Numbered from the stretch's first letter, positions 28,245 to 36,873 are shown. The stretch is 39,041 bases of DNA from Desulfobacteraceae bacterium (GCA_021737045.1 JAIPES010000016.1:1-39041), one strand, 5' to 3'. Notes: generated by a model from the letters alone, not told the origin. Numbers and translations: made by a program.

Positions 28245-29335
28245 CGCTTCTGTTCATTTACCTGTTTATCGCCCTGGGAGTCTCATTTCTGTGCTCCATC
28301 ATGGAGTCGGTCCTGCTGTCGATAACCCCTAGCTTTACCGCAGCCTTCGAAGAAGTTCATCCCAAAACCGGCAAACTGCTTCGCACACTGAAAACCGATA
28401 TTGACCGCCCCCTGGCCGCCATTTTAAGCCTAAACACCATTGCCCATACAGTGGGCGCAGCCGGTGTGGGCGCCCAGGCCGTGGAAGTGTTCGGCAGCCA
28501 ATACGTGGGGATTACATCCGCGGTGCTCACATTCTTGATCCTGGTTTTATCCGAAATCATTCCCAAGACCATCGGCGCGCTTTTCTGGCGGAGCCTGACC
28601 CGGCCCACGGTGCTTTTGCTTCGCAGCCTCATCATTGTCCTGTATCCTCTGGTGCAAATGTCACAGGTAATTACCTACCTGTTTTCCAGAGGCAAAAAAA
28701 TCACTCCGGTGACCCGGGATGAAATCCGGGCCCTGGCGGATCTGGGATTTGAAGAAGGCCTGTTTCTGGAAAAGGAATCCCGGATTCTCAAAAACCTGAT
28801 GCGCCTGAGCTCCATCCGGGCCGCTGATATCATGACCCCGCGCAAGGTGATGTTTTCCCTGCCCGAAAACATACGCATAGACGAGGTCTACAAGGTCTAT
28901 CCCAGCATTCATGTCTCCCGGATTCCCCTGTATGAACCGGACAACAAATCCATTGCCCGATACATTTTAAAAGACGATCTGCTGCTGGCCCTGGCCACCG
29001 GGGATGCCACCCGGACAGTATCCGAGCTGGGCCGGGACATGCTGGCCGTACCTGAAACGGTCAACCTGTTTCGGCTGTTTGAGCAGCTTCTGGACCGGCG
29101 GGAGCATATTGCCCTGGTGGTGGATGAATACGGCGGCATTGCCGGACTGGTGTCCATGGAAGACATCCTGGAGACCCTTCTGGGCACCGAAATCATTGAT
29201 GAAACCGACACCATTCCCAACATGCGCAGGTGGGCCAGAAAGCAATGGTATGAAAGAGCCCGGTCCCATGGCCTGATTGCCGCAGAAGATGACCAGAGCA
29301 TAGAAACGGATAGATCCCTTCCGGAAAGTTCATAA
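28241..29335 (+). CDS. CNNM/CorC-type membrane protein with DUF21 and CBS domains
   Basis: The 364-residue protein begins with a DUF21-type membrane domain of about four helices (residues 1-150, for example LLFIYLFIALGVSFLCSIMES and LTFLILVLSEIIPKTIGALF). This is followed by a CBS pair at about 195-315 (DIMTPRKVMFSLPENIRIDE and IALVVDEYGGIAGLVSMED). The usual C-terminal CorC/HlyC domain is missing: the protein ends about 35 residues after the second CBS, so it is a short form. CNNM relatives are linked to Mg2+ or Co2+ efflux and ATP or Mg2+ sensing through the CBS pair, but transport activity here is not shown. It overlaps the DUF6178 gene by 4 bases and precedes a cation antiporter by 91 bases. 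Confidence 0.88.
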   Translation: MTLLFIYLFIALGVSFLCSIMESVLLSITPSFTAAFEEVHPKTGKLLRTLKTDIDRPLAAILSLNTIAHTVGAAGVGAQAVEVFGSQYVGITSAVLTFLILVLSEIIPKTIGALFWRSLTRPTVLLLRSLIIVLYPLVQMSQVITYLFSRGKKITPVTRDEIRALADLGFEEGLFLEKESRILKNLMRLSSIRAADIMTPRKVMFSLPENIRIDEVYKVYPSIHVSRIPLYEPDNKSIARYILKDDLLLALATGDATRTVSELGRDMLAVPETVNLFRLFEQLLDRREHIALVVDEYGGIAGLVSMEDILETLLGTEIIDETDTIPNMRRWARKQWYERARSHGLIAAEDDQSIETDRSLPESS

Positions 29336-29426
29336 AAATGGTGGAAATCCGGGCTTGTATGGGACAGCAGATGTTCAGCAGCAATTTCAAAGACGCGTTC
29401 CGGCGGTATGAAAAACATATTTCCCG

Positions 29427-30458
29427 GTGCGGAAAACACTTCTAATGGTTATTATTGTCTGCATTTTCGTAATCCTTGCAGCAACCGCGGCTGTATGGCA
29501 CGGCAGTTTTCTGCTGGAAAAGGCCGCCGGCCGTCTGGCCGCCCATTACCATTTGCCGGCCGTGGTCCAGGGATCGATTATCATGGCTGTGGGCTCCAGT
29601 TTTCCCGAGCTTTCCAGCACAGTGATCGCCACTTTGGTCCACGGCAAGTTCGAACTTGGCGTGGCTGCGGTGGTGGGATCGGCGGTGTTTAACATCCTTG
29701 TCATTCCCGGAGTTTCCGGGCTTGTGGGCAAGGGACTGGAAGCAGACCGGGAAATGATTTACAAGGAAGGGTTGTTTTACATGATCAGCGTGGCCGTGCT
29801 CATGCTAAGCTTTGCCCTGGCCCTGATCTATTATCCGGTGGTCGGCAGCCAGTGGGAAGGCAGCATCACCCGCCCCCTTGCCCTTCTGCCCGTGGGATTT
29901 TACGGGCTCTACATTTTCCTGCAGCATCAGGACACGGTGGAATATCGGATACAGCAGCGGGAAAACGGCCTTCATGCCCAAAAGATCCAGGGCGGGGCGG
30001 GCAGACTTTGGCTGCGCCTGTTGCTGGGCCTGGCTTTTATCGGAGTCGGCGTGGAAGGACTGGTGCGATCGGTGATCATCCTGGGAGATGTTTTCAACAC
30101 CCCGCACTTTTTCTGGGGGCTGAGCGTCATTGCCGCTGCCACAAGTCTTCCGGATGCCTTTGTCAGTATCCAGGCCGCCCGCCGGAAAGACGGTGTCGTG
30201 AGCATGGCCAATGTGTTGGGCAGCAACACCTTTGACCTGTTAATCGCCATTCCCGTCGGCGTGCTCATTGCCGGCAACTGCATCATTGACTTTTCAGTGG
30301 CCGCCCCGGCCATGGGGCTTCTGGCCGTGGCCACCATTGCCCTGTTTGTCATGCTGCGCACCCATCTGCGCCTTACCCGGTTTGAATGCATCCTTCTGCT
30401 GGCTCTGTATACCGGATTTATCGGCTGGATGGGCGTTGACGCGTTTTTTTACGCATAA
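29427..30458 (+). CDS. Calcium/cation antiporter (CaCA family)
   Basis: The 343-residue polytopic membrane protein has the two alpha-repeats of Na+/Ca2+ exchangers. The first is GSSFPELSSTVIATL followed by VVGSAVFNILVIPG; the second is AAATSLPDAFVSIQAA followed by VLGSNTFDLLIAIPVG. The repeats' acidic residues (Glu in FPEL, Asp in LPDAF) are the usual ion ligands, suggesting exchange of Ca2+ or another cation against Na+ or H+. A loop at about residues 170-190 separates the halves. The GTG at 29427 and ATG 29445 are both possible starts; neither has a clear ribosome site. It follows the CNNM-like protein on the same strand, so a cation-homeostasis pair is plausible. Confidence 0.9.
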   Translation: MRKTLLMVIIVCIFVILAATAAVWHGSFLLEKAAGRLAAHYHLPAVVQGSIIMAVGSSFPELSSTVIATLVHGKFELGVAAVVGSAVFNILVIPGVSGLVGKGLEADREMIYKEGLFYMISVAVLMLSFALALIYYPVVGSQWEGSITRPLALLPVGFYGLYIFLQHQDTVEYRIQQRENGLHAQKIQGGAGRLWLRLLLGLAFIGVGVEGLVRSVIILGDVFNTPHFFWGLSVIAAATSLPDAFVSIQAARRKDGVVSMANVLGSNTFDLLIAIPVGVLIAGNCIIDFSVAAPAMGLLAVATIALFVMLRTHLRLTRFECILLLALYTGFIGWMGVDAFFYA

Positions 30459-30568
30459 CCAACACCGTGGATCTGTTTGACATCCCGGGGAATTTATTCT
30501 ATTTTAATTGAATTGAGAACAAAATGATTTCACAAAAAGCCTGTGCCTTGTTTTGAAGACCATACATT

Positions 30569-30719
30569 GATGGCACCGTAAAAACTCTGATTTCAGATGG
30601 TGCCGTAAAAAGTTCAAGATCAAGGCTTGCGTAATTTCGAAGAATGCAGCGTACTTATCCGTACGTGAAATTCTGAGAAATTGCGCGTAACGCAGATATT
30701 GAACTTTTTACGGCGCCAT
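30569..30719. mobile_element. MITE-like palindromic element flanked by 8-base direct repeats
   Basis: The element starts with GATGGCACCGTAAAAA (30569). A second terminus copy, GATGGTGCCGTAAAAAGTTC, starts at 30596. From there to 30720 it is an imperfect palindrome about 125 bases long whose arms pair along most of their length (GTTCAA with TTGAAC, and central GTAC-TTATCC-GTAC at 30651-30664). It ends TTTTTACGGCGCCATC. CATACATT flanks it on both sides (30561-30568 and 30720-30727, the latter sharing the final C). No protein is encoded. The transcript would fold into a long hairpin. Confidence 0.75.
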
Positions 30720-30727
30720 CATACATT
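30699..30727 (+). promoter_or_regulatory. Possible hybrid promoter spanning the element edge
   Basis: TTGAAC (30699-30704) in the element and TACATT (30722-30727) in the flanking direct repeat are 17 bases apart. They point toward the ferredoxin-like gene at 30745. Each hexamer matches consensus at four of six positions, so this is only a candidate. If real, the insertion would have built or changed the promoter. Confidence 0.3.
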
Positions 30728-30744
30728 ACCGGGAGAAACAGCCA

Positions 30745-31149
30745 ATGGCCAAGATTACCATCGAGGATTTACAACGGATCAAGGAAAAGACCCTGCATGA
30801 AACCGCCCTGCGCCATCAGCAGCCCAATGTCCGGGTCACGGTTCACATGGGAGACTGCGGAATTGCCGCCGGCGCCAGGCAGGTGATGAGCGCCGTAATC
30901 GAAGAACTGGGCAAAAGCGGGCGCCATGATATTCATGTGCTGGCCTCTGACTGCCTGGGCGTGTGCGAGACCGAACCCAACGTTACAGTTGCGGTGGCCG
31001 GACAAAGCCCGGTGGTATACCAGAAAATGAATGCCGAAAAGGTCCGGCAGGTATTTGAGCGCCATGTTTTAAACAACGAGGTGTTAACCGACCATACGGT
31101 GGAAGTGCCGGAACCGGACAACAGCACGCAGACCAGCAAGGAGGCATAA
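30745..31149 (+). CDS. Thioredoxin-like [2Fe-2S] ferredoxin, HndB-like
   Basis: The 134-residue protein resembles the HndB subunit of NADP-reducing hydrogenases and related thioredoxin-fold [2Fe-2S] ferredoxins. It has the N-terminal IEDLQRIKEK and the cluster-site segments GDCGIAAGARQVM and SDCLGVCETEP. That gives three clear cysteines, as I recall for HndB, rather than the four of NuoE. No other hydrogenase subunit is nearby, so it probably delivers or senses electrons for another system. GGGAG lies about 12 bases before ATG 30745. It begins an apparent operon with two cyclic-nucleotide-domain proteins (next start 3 bases after the stop). The convergent neighbour after those is formate dehydrogenase, a possible partner by context only. 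Confidence 0.82.
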   Translation: MAKITIEDLQRIKEKTLHETALRHQQPNVRVTVHMGDCGIAAGARQVMSAVIEELGKSGRHDIHVLASDCLGVCETEPNVTVAVAGQSPVVYQKMNAEKVRQVFERHVLNNEVLTDHTVEVPEPDNSTQTSKEA

Positions 31150-31152
31150 TAA

Positions 31153-31629
31153 ATGGCAGACCAGATTCAAAACGTTTTGCGGCAGACCGAGGCGTTTTCC
31201 GCCATAGAGGATGCAGAGCTGGAAAAAATTGCCGGTTTCAGCAACATTGCCAGATTTGAAAAGGGCGCACGCCTGTTTAAAGAAGGCGAAGCCGCCGTCC
31301 ACTTATGGGCCATTGCCGGCGGGCAGGTGGATCTTCGCTTTGAAATGCCGGCCCGGGAAACAACAGAGATCCAGACCATTTCCACGCTTTCGTCTCCCGG
31401 CATCATCGGGTGGTCCAGCCTGCTGCCGCCTTATAAATACAAACTGTCTGCCTACTGCTCCTCTGAATCCTGCGAAGTGATAAAAATCAGCGGCGAGCAA
31501 CTGCTGGCCTTTTTAAAGGACAATCCTGAAACCGGATACCAGGTTCTAAGGGCCATGATCCAGGTTGTGGGCACCCGTTTTGAACACCTGCAGGCAACAG
31601 CTGATGCCGCACCCATGAGCAATTCATAG
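31153..31629 (+). CDS. Small cyclic-nucleotide-binding-fold protein, copy A
   Basis: The 158-residue protein consists of one Crp-like beta-barrel domain (residues about 12-135) without a DNA-binding helix-turn-helix, so it is not a transcription factor of Crp type. The phosphate-binding cassette, which in CRP reads GELGL...RSA, is here GWSSLLPPYKYKLSA. The Glu and Arg that bind cAMP are absent. YCSSESC (C-x4-C) follows directly. The same pattern recurs in the neighbour at 31687, so the two are paralogues. AAGGAGG, inside the end of the ferredoxin gene, precedes ATG 31153. It probably senses something other than cAMP, perhaps a redox or metal signal (inference). Confidence 0.8.
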   Translation: MADQIQNVLRQTEAFSAIEDAELEKIAGFSNIARFEKGARLFKEGEAAVHLWAIAGGQVDLRFEMPARETTEIQTISTLSSPGIIGWSSLLPPYKYKLSAYCSSESCEVIKISGEQLLAFLKDNPETGYQVLRAMIQVVGTRFEHLQATADAAPMSNS

Positions 31630-31686
31630 GACTTGCGCAGAGGCGGCCTTGTTTGACGCAAAAACCCAGACCAAGGGAGATAAATA

Positions 31687-32172
31687 ATGACCAGTCTTGA
31701 TTTCATGGACCAGGTGGAAATGTTTACAGGCTTAACAGACCAGCAGCTGGAAGCCATACAAAATACAGCCGAAGTGGTGGAATACAGAAAATCCGATCCC
31801 ATCTTCAAGCACGGAGAAAGGGCCGAAAACCTCTGGATCGTTCTGGACGGCGAAATTCAGCTGATCTGCGAGTCAGAACAGTCCAGACAAAAGGATGTAT
31901 GTGAGCCTTTAACCTTTATTTCCTCGGCCCAGACCTATGGATGGCACTGCTTTGTCCCGCCCTTTGAGTACCGCCTGTCCGGATACTGTGCATCCCGGCA
32001 CTGCCGGCTCATCCGGCTGAAAAAAGAAGATCTAGAACAGCTGTTTAAAAAATACCCGGAAATCGGCTATTCCGTGATGAACTACACCCTCCGGGCCATC
32101 GGCACCCAGTTCCAGGAACTTCAGGATGAACTGGCCCGGCGGCAGGGCCAGGAAATCATGAGCAACTGGTAA
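31687..32172 (+). CDS. Small cyclic-nucleotide-binding-fold protein, copy B
   Basis: This 161-residue paralogue of the preceding protein has the same single beta-barrel domain and no DNA-binding domain. The cassette region reads GWHCFVPPFEYRLSG followed by YCASRHC, again C-x4-C and again without the canonical Glu. The C-terminal helix (NYTLRAIGTQFQELQDELARR) corresponds to MIQVVGTRFEHLQ in copy A. GGGAG precedes ATG 31687, and the gap to copy A is 57 bases. It ends 10 bases before the stop of the convergent fdhA, with no room for a hairpin terminator. Its ligand and partner are unknown; a heterodimer with copy A is possible. Confidence 0.8.
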   Translation: MTSLDFMDQVEMFTGLTDQQLEAIQNTAEVVEYRKSDPIFKHGERAENLWIVLDGEIQLICESEQSRQKDVCEPLTFISSAQTYGWHCFVPPFEYRLSGYCASRHCRLIRLKKEDLEQLFKKYPEIGYSVMNYTLRAIGTQFQELQDELARRQGQEIMSNW

Positions 32173-32182
32173 ATCAAAAACT

Positions 32183-34951
32183 TTATGCCGCCCGGGACAG
32201 CCTGACCGCACAGACCTTGTATTCCGGGATTTTGGAGACCGGATCCAGGGCGGAATTGGTCAGCCGGTTGGCTGCCGCCTCTGCATAATGAAACGGGATA
32301 AACACCGTTCCGTCCACCGCCTTTGGCGATACGGTCATTTTTGCCACGATCTCACCGCGCCTGGAGGCAATGCGGATCTTGTCCCCGTCTTGCAGACCGT
32401 ATTTATCGGCATCCGCAGGCGAGATTTCCACAAAGCTCTCCGGCGCCCGCTCGTTTAATCCCTCGGTTTTCCGGGTCATGCTGCCGGTATGATACTGGTA
32501 CAGGACCCGGCCGGTGGTCAGATACAGGGGATATTCCTTGTCCACCTGCTCAGCCGGCGGGATATAGTCAATGGCATGCAATACCCCCTTGCCGACGGGA
32601 AAGGACTGGGTGTGCAAAATCGGCGTTCCCGGGTGATCCGGACTGGGACACGGCCAGTGAATTCCTTCATGTTCGATGCGCGCATAACTGAGACCGGCAT
32701 AGGAAGGCGTCACCGAAGCCATTTCATCAAAAATTTCCCCGGCATTTTCATAATCCATGGCATAGCCCATGCGCTTGGATATGGCCGCGATTATCCACCA
32801 ATCCTCCCGGGCCGCCCCAGGGGGATTGACCGCCTTGCGCACCCGCTGAACGCGGCGTTCGGTGTTGGAAAACGTGCCGTCTTTTTCCGCAAAACAGGTG
32901 GCCGGCAGCACCACGTGGGCTTTCTGCGCGGTTTCGGTCATGAAGATGTCCTGGACTACCATTAAATCCAGATGATCCAGACTTTCCTCGGCGTGATTGA
33001 GATCCGGATCCGATACCAGCGGGTTTTCGCCGATGATATAAAGGGTCTTTAACTCTCCGGAATGGGCTTTGGGAATCATTTCCGTCACCGGCAGGCCGGC
33101 CTTGTCTGACATGCCGGAGACCCCCCATGCTTTTTCCATTTTGGAGACATTGTCGGCCACAGTCACGGGCTGGTAGGCGGAAAACACGTTTGGCAGCCCG
33201 CCCATGTCACAGGCGCCCTGGACATTGTTCTGGCCCCGCAGGGGATTGACCCCGGTGCCGGGCCGGCCCAGATTCCCGGTGATCATGGCCAGGTTGGCCA
33301 AAGATTTTACATTGTCGGTGCCCGAAATGTGCTGGGTAATGCCCATGCAGTAGACGATGGCCGCGTTCTTTGCGCCGGCATACAGGCGGGCGGCCTCAAT
33401 GATCTGCCGGGCGGGAATGCCCGTTATCTCAGAGACGTATTCAGGGGTGAATTTGGCAACCGCCTCTTTGAGGGCCTCAAAGCCCTGGGTGCGGTTTTCC
33501 ACAAACTCCTTGTCATAAAGGTCTTCCTTTATAATCACGTGGATCAGGCCGTTGATCCAGGCCACGTCCGTGCCCAGGTTGGGCCGGAGCCACTTGTCGG
33601 CAAACTCGGCAATTTTGATCCTGCGGGGATCCACAAGGATCAGCTTTGTATCCTTAAAGGATACGGCCCGCTTGACAAAGGCGGATATCACCGGGTGGTT
33701 TTCCGTGGTATTGGAACCTGTGATTAAAATGACATCGGCTTGTTCGACGTCTGCGATGGTGTTTGTCATTGCTCCGCTTCCGAATGCTGCGGCCAGACCG
33801 GCCACTGTGGAGCTATGTCAGAGACGGGCGCAATGGTCGATGTTATTGGTTTTCAGCACCGCCCGGGTGAATTTCTGAGCAATGTAGTTGTCCTCGTTTG
33901 TGATCCGCGCCGAAGTCAGCACCCCGATACTGTCGGGCCCGTGGGTGTCCCGGGTTTCGGTGAACCGCCGGGCCACAAGGTCCAGGGCCTCGTCCCATGT
34001 GGCTTCACGGAACTCACCGTTTTCCTTGATCAGGGGGCTGGTGATGCGCTCCGGGGAATCAATGAACTTGTATCCAAACCGGCCCTTGACGCAAAGGCTG
34101 CCGTAATTGGGCGCCACATCGGCTGCACCGGTGACCTTGAGCACGGTATTGTCCTTGACATGCAAATCCATCTGACAGCCCACACCGCAGTAGCTGCAGG
34201 TGGTGCGCACCTTTTCCGCCTCCCAGGGCCGCCACCGGTACCTGGCCTCCTTTTCCACCAGTGCGCCGACCGGGCATACCTGGACGCATTCCCCGCAAAA
34301 AACGCAGTCCGACTCCTTCAGGGGCCGGTCGCCGGCAGCCACGATTTTGCCGTCTTTGCCGCGATATCCAAAGCTGATGGCACGGTTGACCTGGACTTCG
34401 TTGCAGGCCTGCACGCAGCGGCCGCACAGGATGCAGCGGGAAAAGTCGCGCACGATAAACGGGTTGACCGTTTCCATGGGATACGGGGTTTGCGTGGCGG
34501 AAAAAGCATCCCCGGAAACCTGGTACCTGTAGGCCAGATCCTGAAGCTGACAGTCGCCCCAGACAGGGCAAAGCCGGTTGCTGTGATCATAGTCCTGCAC
34601 CTGGAGCTGAAAATCGGCGAAACTGCCGGATGCGTCCACCTTGCGCACGGCGCAGTTGTGGTTGCCCGAAGCCAGCAGCAGTTCGATGGTTTTCTTGCGC
34701 GATTTCACCACATCGGGCGACTCGGAGTGGATCACCATGCCGGTCTGTGCCGGGGTGCTGCATGCCGGCAGCAGGTTGCGGGCGTTTTCCACTTCCACCA
34801 CGCAGATCCGGCACGCCCCGGTGGGCGTGGCTCCCTTGAGATGGCAGAGTGTGGGGATATCAATGCTGTTTTTCCGGGCCACATCCAAAATCGTTTCCCC
34901 GGGTTCAAAGGAAAACCGGTTTCCATTAATGGTCACTTGATTTTCTGTCAT
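32183..34951 (-). CDS. fdhA: Selenocysteine formate dehydrogenase, catalytic subunit (in-frame UGA at 33818-33820)
   Basis: The two open frames here (32183-33805 and 33818-34951) are one 922-residue protein when TGA 33818-33820 is read as selenocysteine 378. The context is HCARL-U-HSSTVAGLAAAF, matching the FdhF-type CARV-U-HGPSVAGL. Domains in order: [2Fe-2S] with Cys36, 47, 50 and 64; a NuoG-type His-Cys cluster (GNHNC, LCPVWGDC); two 4Fe-4S motifs (RCILCGRCVQAC, CVFCGECVQVCP); the molybdopterin-domain cluster (TCSYCGVGC and SLCVKGRFGY); then the Mo/W-bisMGD domains and C-terminal YHTGSMTRKTEG. It oxidises formate or reduces CO2. The N-terminus is of the type that normally docks to NuoF/NuoE-like diaphorase subunits, but none is adjacent. 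A SECIS-like hairpin follows the UGA. Confidence 0.93.
33789..33820 (-). promoter_or_regulatory. UGA selenocysteine codon and bacterial SECIS hairpin in fdhA
   Basis: After the UGA (33818-33820) there are 18 bases, then GGTCT (33795-33799). GGTCT is flanked by GTGGCC (33800-33805) and GGCCGC (33789-33794), which pair into a six-base-pair stem including one G-U. From what I recall of E. coli fdhF, both the GGUCU loop and the 18-base spacing are the same as at its SelB-binding SECIS. This supports true recoding rather than a nonsense mutation. Confidence 0.88.
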
Positions 34952-35034
34952 GGCTCAATCTCTGCAACTTTTTGGATTTTCATATTTTTGCGCCCAATGG
35001 CGCACAAACGAAGCTTAAAAGTCTTAAAATATAT

Positions 35035-35063
35035 TAGATAGCCGATTTTGCAACACCTTTCAA
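35035..35063 (-). promoter_or_regulatory. Candidate sigma70 promoter for fdhA
   Basis: On the minus strand TTGAAA (35058-35063) and TATCTA (35035-35040) are 17 bases apart, about 84 bases before the fdhA ATG. The -10 match is imperfect. A sigma54 site, as at E. coli fdhF, was looked for in this stretch and not seen. The rest of the 34952-35181 gap is AT-rich on the left and shows nothing else definite. Confidence 0.4.
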
Positions 35064-35181
35064 CCCAAATTGAACGATTTTCAAGTTTGCCGCACACACA
35101 AGGAAGATGCAGGCTCTCTATGGTCAACTATGCGAGGATGCATCTGACACAGTAGATGCGGTAAAATTGAAGATCCCGGAG

Positions 35182-35799
35182 CTACAGCCACATTTCCCGT
35201 TCCGGATCCCGCAGGGACATGGGCGGCCCCAGGACTTCATACCAGATCACGGCCCGGCGCAGCTCATGCCTTGAAAACTGATGCGACCGAAGGTGTTTTA
35301 AGTCCTTTTTTCCCATTTGCTCGAGTGCCGGCGCCGGCGGCCTTCTTGTTGTTTCCCCGATGCGCGCCTCCGGGGTCCATCCCTGCCGGCTGCGCGACTC
35401 AATCAGGGTTTGTCCCCGTTCCGGCCGGAAACTTTGCCGGGGGGCGGCGGGCTGTTGTTCACCCCGGGCCCCGGATAATTTCTTTGAATCCGGTTTGTCC
35501 GCCCCGGGCCCGGTACGGACCAGATCCTCCCACCCGGTGCCGCGGCCCGGCTGCCGGGCCGGCTCCGGGGTCTCTTTTCCCTGCTGTTCAACAACCTCCT
35601 GCCGGAGTTCAGCCAGCAAATCCCGGATATTGCGCTTCCACCCGGCCGGGGCCTTGTCCTTCGTCGCAGATTTCGGATCTGCTTCACCAGGGGTTTGTTC
35701 CGGCGGGGCAGAAGCTCCTTTATCAAACTTTTTTTTGGCCTTGACAATATTGGTGATGATAATGAAAGCCACCACCAGAAAAAATATCAGGGGTTCCAT
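35182..35799 (-). CDS. Small membrane-anchored protein of unknown function
   Basis: The 205-residue protein starts with one hydrophobic helix (LIFFLVVAFIIITNIV, residues 4-19) followed by lysines. This is a likely membrane anchor with the remainder in the cytoplasm. Residues about 28-150 are low-complexity and rich in Pro, Arg and Gly. The C-terminus is ordered and charged (KDLKHLRSHQFSRHELRRAV, then IWYEVLGPPMSLR). From memory, endings with EVLGPP or EILGPP occur in small membrane proteins of other bacteria with no known function. It starts 15 bases after the floA stop and is probably the last gene of that operon, so a scaffold role in NfeD/flotillin domains is possible but unproven. Confidence 0.7.
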   Translation of the reverse strand: MEPLIFFLVVAFIIITNIVKAKKKFDKGASAPPEQTPGEADPKSATKDKAPAGWKRNIRDLLAELRQEVVEQQGKETPEPARQPGRGTGWEDLVRTGPGADKPDSKKLSGARGEQQPAAPRQSFRPERGQTLIESRSRQGWTPEARIGETTRRPPAPALEQMGKKDLKHLRSHQFSRHELRRAVIWYEVLGPPMSLRDPEREMWL

Positions 35800-35814
35800 G
35801 GGGTTTGGCCTTTT

Positions 35815-36810
35815 TTATTCCTCGGTTTCCGTTTCCTGACCGGTGCAGTCGTCTTCTTTTCCGCCGATGCTGTCGCGCATCTGGGTGTCGGCCTGGATGT
35901 TTTTAAACCGGTAATAGTCCATGATTCCGATGTTGCCGGCGCGCAGGGCCTCTGCCATGGCAATGGGCACCTGGGCCTCGTTTTCCACCACCTTGGCGCG
36001 CATCTCCTGGACCTTGGCCTTCATTTCCTGCTCTGCGGCATAAGCCATGGCCCGGCGCTCTTCAGCCTTGGCCTGGGCAATCTTTTTGTCTGCCTCGGCC
36101 CGGTCGGTTTCCAGCTCTGCACCGATGTTTTTGCCCACATCCACGTCCGCGATATCAATGGAGAGAATCTCATAGGCAGTGCCCGCGTCCAGGCCCTTTT
36201 CCAGAACACGCTTGGAAATGGAGTCCGGATTTTCCAGAACGTTTTTATGACTGTCCGAGGATCCGATAGTGGTGACAATGCCTTCGCCCACCCGGGCCAG
36301 GATGGTTTCCTCGCCGGCGCCGCCCACCAGCCGGTCAATGTTGGCCCGCACCGTTACCCTGGAGATGGCTTTCAACTGGATGCCGTCCTTGGCCATGGCC
36401 GCCACCATGGGCGTTTCAATCACCTTGGGATTAACACTCATCTGAACGGCTTCCAGCACGTTTCGACCCGCGAGATCAATGGCGGCCGCCCGGTTGAATT
36501 TCAGGTCAATGTTGGCCTTGTCAGCGGCGATCAGGGCCTGGATGACGCGCATGACATCACCGCCGGCCAGAAAATGCGATTCCAGATCATTGGTGGAGAC
36601 TTCCAGCCCGGCCTTGACCGCCATGATTTTGCCATTGACGATAAGCTTTGGCGAAATCTTGCGCAGCCGCATGAAAATGATGTTGAAAAGCCCGATGCTC
36701 GCACCCGAAACCAGGGCCTGGACCCACAGGGAAATGGCCGATCCGATAAAGTAGAGCAGAACAATTAAGGCAATGACAAGAATAACGAGAATGATAAATT
36801 CGACCGGCAT
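35815..36810 (-). CDS. floA: Flotillin-like protein FloA
   Basis: The 331-residue protein matches bacterial FloA (formerly YqfA), which organises membrane microdomains. An N-terminal membrane segment ([21 protein letters not shown]) is followed by a PHB/SPFH-like domain ([40 protein letters not shown]). A Glu/Ala-rich coiled coil near the C-terminus ([20 protein letters not shown]) is the oligomerisation region. The start is ATG 36810, with a perfect AGGAGG five bases upstream; a longer in-frame ATG at 36855 lies before that ribosome site and is rejected. Downstream of two NfeD genes, it belongs to the usual NfeD-flotillin operon. Confidence 0.95.
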   Translation of the reverse strand: MPVEFIILVILVIALIVLLYFIGSAISLWVQALVSGASIGLFNIIFMRLRKISPKLIVNGKIMAVKAGLEVSTNDLESHFLAGGDVMRVIQALIAADKANIDLKFNRAAAIDLAGRNVLEAVQMSVNPKVIETPMVAAMAKDGIQLKAISRVTVRANIDRLVGGAGEETILARVGEGIVTTIGSSDSHKNVLENPDSISKRVLEKGLDAGTAYEILSIDIADVDVGKNIGAELETDRAEADKKIAQAKAEERRAMAYAAEQEMKAKVQEMRAKVVENEAQVPIAMAEALRAGNIGIMDYYRFKNIQADTQMRDSIGGKEDDCTGQETETEE

Positions 36811-36873
36811 AAATCCTCCTTCAAAAGGTTGCTGTTGTTCAGGGCCGGCCGGCACAAAACCACGGACCCTGAA

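Noticed and set aside
33806-33820. fdhA as a frameshifted or nonsense-mutated pseudogene, with a second gene starting at 33805
   Set aside because: The frame is unchanged across the TGA, the residue is the known selenocysteine position, and a SECIS hairpin follows.
34990-35003. GCGCC-CAAT-GGCGC hairpin in the fdhA leader as a riboswitch or molybdenum-cofactor motif
   Set aside because: The stem is only five base pairs and nothing around it resembles the known motif.
33740-35041. Plus-strand 433-codon open frame opposite fdhA
   Set aside because: It is antisense to conserved iron-sulfur and molybdopterin motifs; its translation has no recognisable domain.
34952-35100. Sigma54 promoter upstream of fdhA, as in E. 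coli fdhF
   Set aside because: The GG and GC doublets in this stretch are not at the required 10-base spacing.
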